A stretch of 64,000 bases of DNA from Omphiscola glabra (lineage: Eukaryota > Mollusca > Gastropoda > Lymnaeidae), in the NCBI GenBank assembly GCA_964017045.1, contig OZ024811.1:13421818-13485817 (forward strand), read 5' to 3'. Position numbers and translations under genes: made by a program. Positions 58,498-64,000 of the stretch are shown here, piece after piece; positions within the stretch are counted from its first letter, which is position 1; each line of letters starts with the position of its first letter. The notes below the pieces were generated by a model. That model worked only from the letters and a program-made list of their open reading frames with translations, had not been told where the DNA came from and made no database searches.

Positions 58498-61400
58498 ATG
58501 ATGTTATTATACTGGTTACTACAACTTGTGCTAAGTAAGTAACTTTTAATTTGTGTCTACTTAACATAATTTACCTATATAGTGTTATTTTAATCTACAG
58601 ACTAACAAATAATTATTCGAAATATATTATGTTCATAAGTATTTTTTAAATTAATTTACTAAAACTGAAACATTTGTAAAAAGTTTTATATGTATAGGAA
58701 CAGTAGAATGTTATTATTTTTTTTTGTATTAATATATCACTAGAATTACAAGATTAGTATAAATATTTGCGTTCTTTTCTTTAATGTCTAAGTCGTTCCT
58801 GTCGCTACTGAACTTAAGAGGCGAAGTTGCAACACAAGTGAGGACAACTTGTATATCATCGTGGATAGCTCAAATGACCTAAATTTAACAAGCATACAGA
58901 TACAGTATTTTGTTCAAAATGTTATTTCCAAAAGTGATAACTCGTTCAAAACACAAATATCTCTGATAGAGCCCTTTCAGCAAAAAGTCCTCAGGTGTTT
59001 GAACGTCAGTTCAACTCAAGAAATACTCGATTACCTGGTTGAGATTAACCTGTTGTTACACTTAAATAAATCGTCAGTGAATGACTTGTCAGCACTTTCT
59101 GATGCTGTATCATTTACATACGAAACGATAAAACATGATACGGCTGAAGATGAAGAAGCATCACTTATAATTGCTTGGTTTTCTGTTTTCTTTGAAAATT
59201 GTATGGAAATATTAAAATCTGTTCTTGATGTCAATGCAGAATTTGTGGGAAGAAAAAAATCTTTTTTTGTACCTTGTTTACTAATCGGCATCGAGAATAT
59301 ACATGATCTGTTTTTAGATTATGCCATATTACAATTTAATCTGCTCGTCCTTCCAAGTTACTACGACTATAATACTAATTTAAATGTATTACAACTATTT
59401 CTCCAATGTCCTGCCGGGTGGGTGGATTTTCGTATCAACAATTATTATTCTTTTCTAAACTGTTATAAAATAGAAATGTTACCTAAAAAAGTTAATTGGG
59501 CAGATGCCTCAAAACACTGTCGCCATTTAGCATCGGACTTACCCACAATAGAAAGCAATGAAGAGTTACAATTCTTAAAAACAACATTACACAATGCAAT
59601 AAATGATACAACAACTGGAACTACGTTTGTTTATGTTGGACTCACCAAAACTAGCGTTGGGCTAAACATATTTCAGTGGACTAATCAGCGGCCATTTATT
59701 TTAGGACAAAATACAAACATACAGAACAACAATGATAAATGTGTGGTCTTAAATTATTCCTTTCTTAAAGGAAAGAAAAATGAATCGATTGGGGAAAACG
59801 ATCGCATCACGTGGGTGCTGGTTGATTGTAGAGAAGAATGGACTGAGATTATTTTGTGTAAACTGAACTTGGATGCGACAGTATATGGAATATCACAACA
59901 ATCTCACCCCGACAGACAGTCATTGGAGAATAAAATGTTGTCGCTAAACGCAGAATTTATTTTTGACGCAAAAGAAAATGAAATTTATTCTGTAGTAAAT
60001 CAATACCGGAGAATGGAACAAAACAGTATTACTGAAAACAAAGAGTTGTTATTTGACTGCGAGGACGATACAAATCTTATTGTATATTCCCAGGTGTGTA
60101 ACTATTTAATGGATTGCCCCGATGGTAGAGATGAAAGTCACTGCACTGATTTAAGGACGGGCATGAAAAGCAATTTTTTCTGTGTGAATCCGAATAAAAA
60201 TGGAATTTTCCCATTTACAGAAAACATTCCTATTGAAAATAAATGTAACTTATACCAAGACTGTCCTGACAACAGTGATGAGGAAGGGTGTGATGAGTGT
60301 ATGGAGAGGCGCTGCTCTGATGGTACATGTGTACCCAGCCATTGGTTAACGAGTGATGGGGAGGAATGCAGATTATACAACAATAGTAATGGGCACGCAT
60401 TTATAAATGTAACTGTAGAAGGTTCAACGACAAAACAACATGAAGTCGTTCACTGTAACCAGTTAGAAGATTTGAATCCAATTTATAAACCCTCATACAA
60501 TAAAGAAACCTATAATTGGGCTCCTAAATGCCTGTTTCTTAGAGGACGCAGTGGTCTACCAATTGGCTGCAATGATATGTCCCACTTACAGAACTGCGGA
60601 AATTTTACTTGTGCTGAAGAGTTCATTAAGTGTCATGATTCTTACTGCATTCCCTTTTATCTCGTCGAAGATGAAGTCATGGACTGTCCACATGGGGAGG
60701 AGGAATCGATTGCCATACCTTATAACAAGAGCGGATATTTCATTTGTAACATTAACAAACACAATTTTCTTCACCCTGTTCAGGTTTGTGATGGTGTTGC
60801 CCACTGTCCACACGGCGATGATGAGTTAAATTGTAATGTCACGTGTCCGCCTGGTTTCAAATGTTTTGGAAGTGCAGTTATGGTAAACAACATTTCAGAA
60901 GTTGAGGAAATAAAATCATTTAGAATGTTTGACATCCAAACAAAGTATCTGAAACTTAGCGGCCTTGACCTCTCTCGGTTAAGTGAAAATTATATTTTGC
61001 CAAATTTATTGGAGTTGCACGCGTCCAATTGTAATTTAACAAATCTAGATTTGTTTGGTGGGGCTTGGTCATTGTATTACTTAGATTTAAGTTACAATAA
61101 ATTTACTATGTTTTTCCCTCATACAGATACACATTTGGACTGGTTACGGTTCCTTAATTTTTCCGGAAACATAAACCTTTCTTTTTTTGACATCAAGAGT
61201 CGAACATATTCATTAAAAGAACTTGATGTATCACACACACATATGTTTAAACTCGATGATAATAACGTAACACTGACCAATGCGTTCATTTATTTAAACG
61301 TAGCTAATACTAAAATAGTAAGTCTTAAGGTTTTAGATGATTATGCAATTAAAGTGTTAGAATATTTAAATATTCGCAATACACTCCTGAAAGAAAGTGA

Positions 61401-62442
61401 CACCGTTAACCTCTTAAGTAAACGAACTATCACGACAGCTTTGTACGTGGACAATTTCAAATACTGTTGTCCTCAAGTCGTTGGTACTGGGATACCAAAA
61501 CACGTGTGTCATGCACCGTTTGACGGCATATCGTCTTGTGAAGATCTTATCGGTGATATCCTAAAACGTTCACTTCTGTGGCTTGCGGCCCTTTTGTCAC
61601 TAGTGGGGAACATAATGGTGCTGACATTCAGGATTCTTTATGATCGTGGAATATTAAAGAAAGGTTACGGCGTCTTTGTTACCAGCCTTGGAATAGCTGA
61701 TTTTATCATGGGTGTCTACCTGACAATTATAGCATCTATGGACATTTACTTCAGAGACAATTATGTCATTTATGAAACAGATTGGCGTTTCAGTATTTTG
61801 TGTAAGGTTTCTGGGTTTTTATCAACATTGTCAAGTGAAACTTCAACTTTCTTTGTTTTACTGATAACACTGGAAAGACTTTTGGTGATACGCTTTCCGT
61901 TTGGAGAGTATAGACTAACAAAGTTGGTTGTAATTCTTTTAGTTGTAACCAGCTGGACCATTGGGTTCATTTTGGCTTTAATTCCTATCCTCTTTCCACA
62001 ATGGACAATCTATTCCTCAAACGGAATGTGTGTTGGTTTACCACTGACCACAGACCGACAACTCGGCTGGCAGTATCCATTTGGGGTTTTCATTGTTTTT
62101 AATTTTATTTGTTTCTTAGTTATTGCATTTGGACAAGTTCTAATTTTTATTTCAATGTCAAGTCAACGATTCATCGCCACCACCCTCAACGCTACCAGAA
62201 GACAGCAAGACATAAACGTTGCTAAGCAACTGTTCATTGTTGCGCTGTCCAACTTCCTGTGCTGGTTCCCCATCTGCGTGACCGGTTTAATGTCTCTGAA
62301 TGGATATACAGTCAGTCCCGACTCATACGCCTGGTTTGTGATATTTGTCCTACCACTGAACTCCGCCATCAACCCAATGATCTACACAATACCAGCAATA
62401 TTTAAAAAGTGGATTGAATTTAACAGGGTTAAACTATCTTAA
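58498..62442 (+). CDS. Multidomain GPCR: vWA-like, C-type lectin, LDLa, LRR, seven helices (GRL101/relaxin-receptor type)
   Basis: Two exons: 58498-58534 and 58793-62442, joined across a 258-bp GT..AG intron (CTAA|GTAAGT ... TCTAAG|TCG), 1228 aa. Exon 1 gives the hydrophobic signal peptide MMLLYWLLQLVL. Domains: vWA-like at about 31-215 (LYIIVDSS, with a degenerate metal site D37-S-S39-N-D41); C-type lectin 218-370 (CPAGWVDF to IILCKL); LDLa repeats at 435-463, 476-512 (CPDNSDEEGC), a partial one from 515, 619-655 and 664-693 (CDGVAHCPHGDDELNC); leucine-rich repeats about 735-900 (YYLDLSYNKF); then the rhodopsin-type core with GN952, E1040-R-L in place of DRY, CWFP 1169-1172 and NPMIY 1206-1210, and a short tail. 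LDLa plus LRR plus 7TM is the relaxin/INSL receptor and Lymnaea GRL101 plan, so a plasma-membrane receptor signalling through G proteins is expected. The vWA-like and lectin domains are additions. The ligand is unknown. An alternative start at the second ATG (58501) costs one residue. Confidence 0.92.
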
Positions 62443-64000
62443 ACGTTACCATTGTCAGTGAAATGCTGAAGCCAAGTTTCTTCAATGCAAAAGTTTTCAC
62501 AATAAGTAAAAAAAATCAAATATATTAAACTATTAAAAATTTAAAGGGTACATTTAAATACGTATAATTCGTCTTTTAGATCCTAAACTGTATTATCCTA
62601 GCCTTTTGTATAGGGTTCATAATCAGTTGTTAATAATTCATTTCCACGCGGTCTACTAGATATCGCATCCTATTAAAACATGTTAAAATAGAAATATAAT
62701 TATTGGAATTGTTTTAAATATTTAATGGGAATCTATTTTTTCAAAGGGAGGGCTTTTCAATTAATAAATATTTTCACGAATGATTTCATCAATCATCAAC
62801 TCAAAGAGATCTTTTCGCGTCATTGATTTGCACTACGTGAAAATCTTATTTTACCAAGCATTTCAACATATTTTATTATTTTATTATTGCATTTACTTAT
62901 GTAAAGTTTATATTGGTAAAAAAACAAGAACATTAGATGCTGAGGAGAATGTTATTATTGAGACATACACAAAAAAGGATGAACAGTGTATAACAATTCA
63001 TGCCCGCCAGTGACATGTCTTTAATAAATCTTTGCCTGTTTACATAGCCTCGAAACAAGCTCTGGTGTAGAACTATGCTTTCCAGCGACGAACAACTCAT
63101 TTGTAGCTTCATTTTCTTACTTGAAAGGCAAAGTAAGATTGCAAAGAATGTTATATGTATTCAGGAAAATGAGTCTTTTATTGTGAAGATTAAGATGGTT
63201 ACGACAGCGCATAATTTTTCGTGTGTTGCATGGGACCAAGAGACCGTGACGAGGAAAATTTGCTAGATTATAGTTTAAAGGAAAAAAAACCTCCTCAATT
63301 TAATCATATACACATTTATTATATATCATTAAAGTGTTTTTTTGAAACGTGTTTAATAACTTTAGACATTGTCGCTCTTATTTCGCTCTTATTCTGATCA
63401 TTGATCTGAATGAGATCGAAAGAAAATTCTATTCCATCAGAGGAAGAGAACAAATCGAACTGAGTTACAAGATGTTAAGCTGACAATTAAGCAAGTTCGA
63501 AAGCTAAATAAGCGAAAACATTTATATAATTGTTGTATAGTTAACATGTAAAATACATGTAAAATACATCATTTATTAAAAAAAAAAAAATTTAATAATT
63601 GTTTTGTAATTATATTTGATATTTGTTAAAGTCCTTTTCTATAATTAACACCCTAAATATATTTTTGCATCCAATAGTTTTAGTCTAGTGCTTAAACTAC
63701 ATTTTTCTTGATTCATATGGTACAGTGTTGAGTATAAATTATACTCTGTTTCTTGATTTAGTATTATATATAACTATAGTTTAGGAGTTATGTTTGCCAT
63801 TACACAACTCGAAGGTTAGAACTATAGTTTATTGTTAGGTGTTTTCCCGAAAACAAAACGTGTAGCTGGTTGTTTCTAAGACAAGTTCGTTTATTTATTA
63901 TAAAAATATATGTGTAAATAGATATAGGCCGCCAACATTTGCAACAGCAATGCGTGAACTTCCCATCTACTAAATTTATACTTGACAAAACATGAACTCA
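62443..64000. other. Downstream flank of the receptor gene
   Basis: AT-rich. Open frames of 60-77 codons (62780-63013, 63075-63266) have no recognisable features. Positions 63943-63985 repeat the CCCATCTACTAAA element of 12322-12385 and may continue beyond the window. Confidence 0.4.
62763..62768 (+). promoter_or_regulatory. Candidate polyadenylation signal AATAAA
   Basis: A canonical hexamer about 320 bases after the receptor stop. Such hexamers are common by chance in AT-rich DNA. Confidence 0.3.

Noticed and set aside
58849..58851. TTG as the start codon of the receptor
   Set aside because: The frame continues upstream to a splice acceptor at 58792 and joins in phase to a signal-peptide exon with ATG at 58498.

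Overview
This window is eukaryotic: AT-rich, with spliced genes, GT/AG introns and heavy repeat content. It most likely comes from a gastropod mollusc, probably a freshwater pulmonate snail. Four things point that way: a GRL101/relaxin-receptor-type GPCR with LDLa and LRR ectodomains (GRL101 was first described in the pond snail Lymnaea), a C1q-domain gene of the kind expanded in molluscs, many molluscan-style non-LTR retrotransposon fragments, and SPIN-like hAT elements (SPINs are known in a pond snail as well as tetrapods and a triatomine bug). The species is an inference.

Layout. 1-7.6 kb holds no supportable gene: AT-rich DNA, a G-rich minisatellite, a degenerate dispersed repeat, a tetranucleotide array with a small inverted-repeat element inside it, and one copy of a dispersed repeat whose inverted partner lies near 50.4 kb. 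7.7-11.1 kb is a broken, truncated copy (exons 1-5) of the gene that follows. 15.6-23.1 kb is that gene, rebuilt here as seven exons with consistent splice phases: a long coiled-coil protein ending in a C1q domain (721 aa). Its fifth intron contains decayed LINE sequence. 23.1-33.4 kb is repeat territory: LINE pieces, TA/GA arrays, a GC-rich island and a 36-bp minisatellite. An orphan C1q exon sits at 33.4 kb. 34-38.7 kb is AT-rich and gene-poor, with one SPIN-like element.

38.8-57.1 kb is a composite. It starts with a nearly intact LINE on the minus strand, then the terminal exon of a trypsin-fold (PA-clan) protease-like gene. The exon and about 6 kb of flank are duplicated: copy A is 41.8-48.4 kb and copy B is 51.0-57.1 kb. 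Copy B's protease is a pseudogene lacking the catalytic-serine region. Between the copies lie a LINE with a GATCCCG-rich insertion flanked by a short target-site duplication, an inverted dispersed repeat and a LINE 3' fragment. Both copies carry the same SPIN-like insertion with 8-bp target duplications, so that insertion predates the duplication, while their satellites have since diverged.

58.5-62.4 kb is a complete two-exon gene for a 1228-aa receptor: signal peptide, vWA-like, C-type lectin, LDLa repeats, LRR, seven-helix GPCR. It is the best preserved gene in the window. The C1q protein, the protease-like protein and the lectin/LDLa/LRR receptor would all fit recognition or defence roles, but nothing in the sequence shows that they work together.
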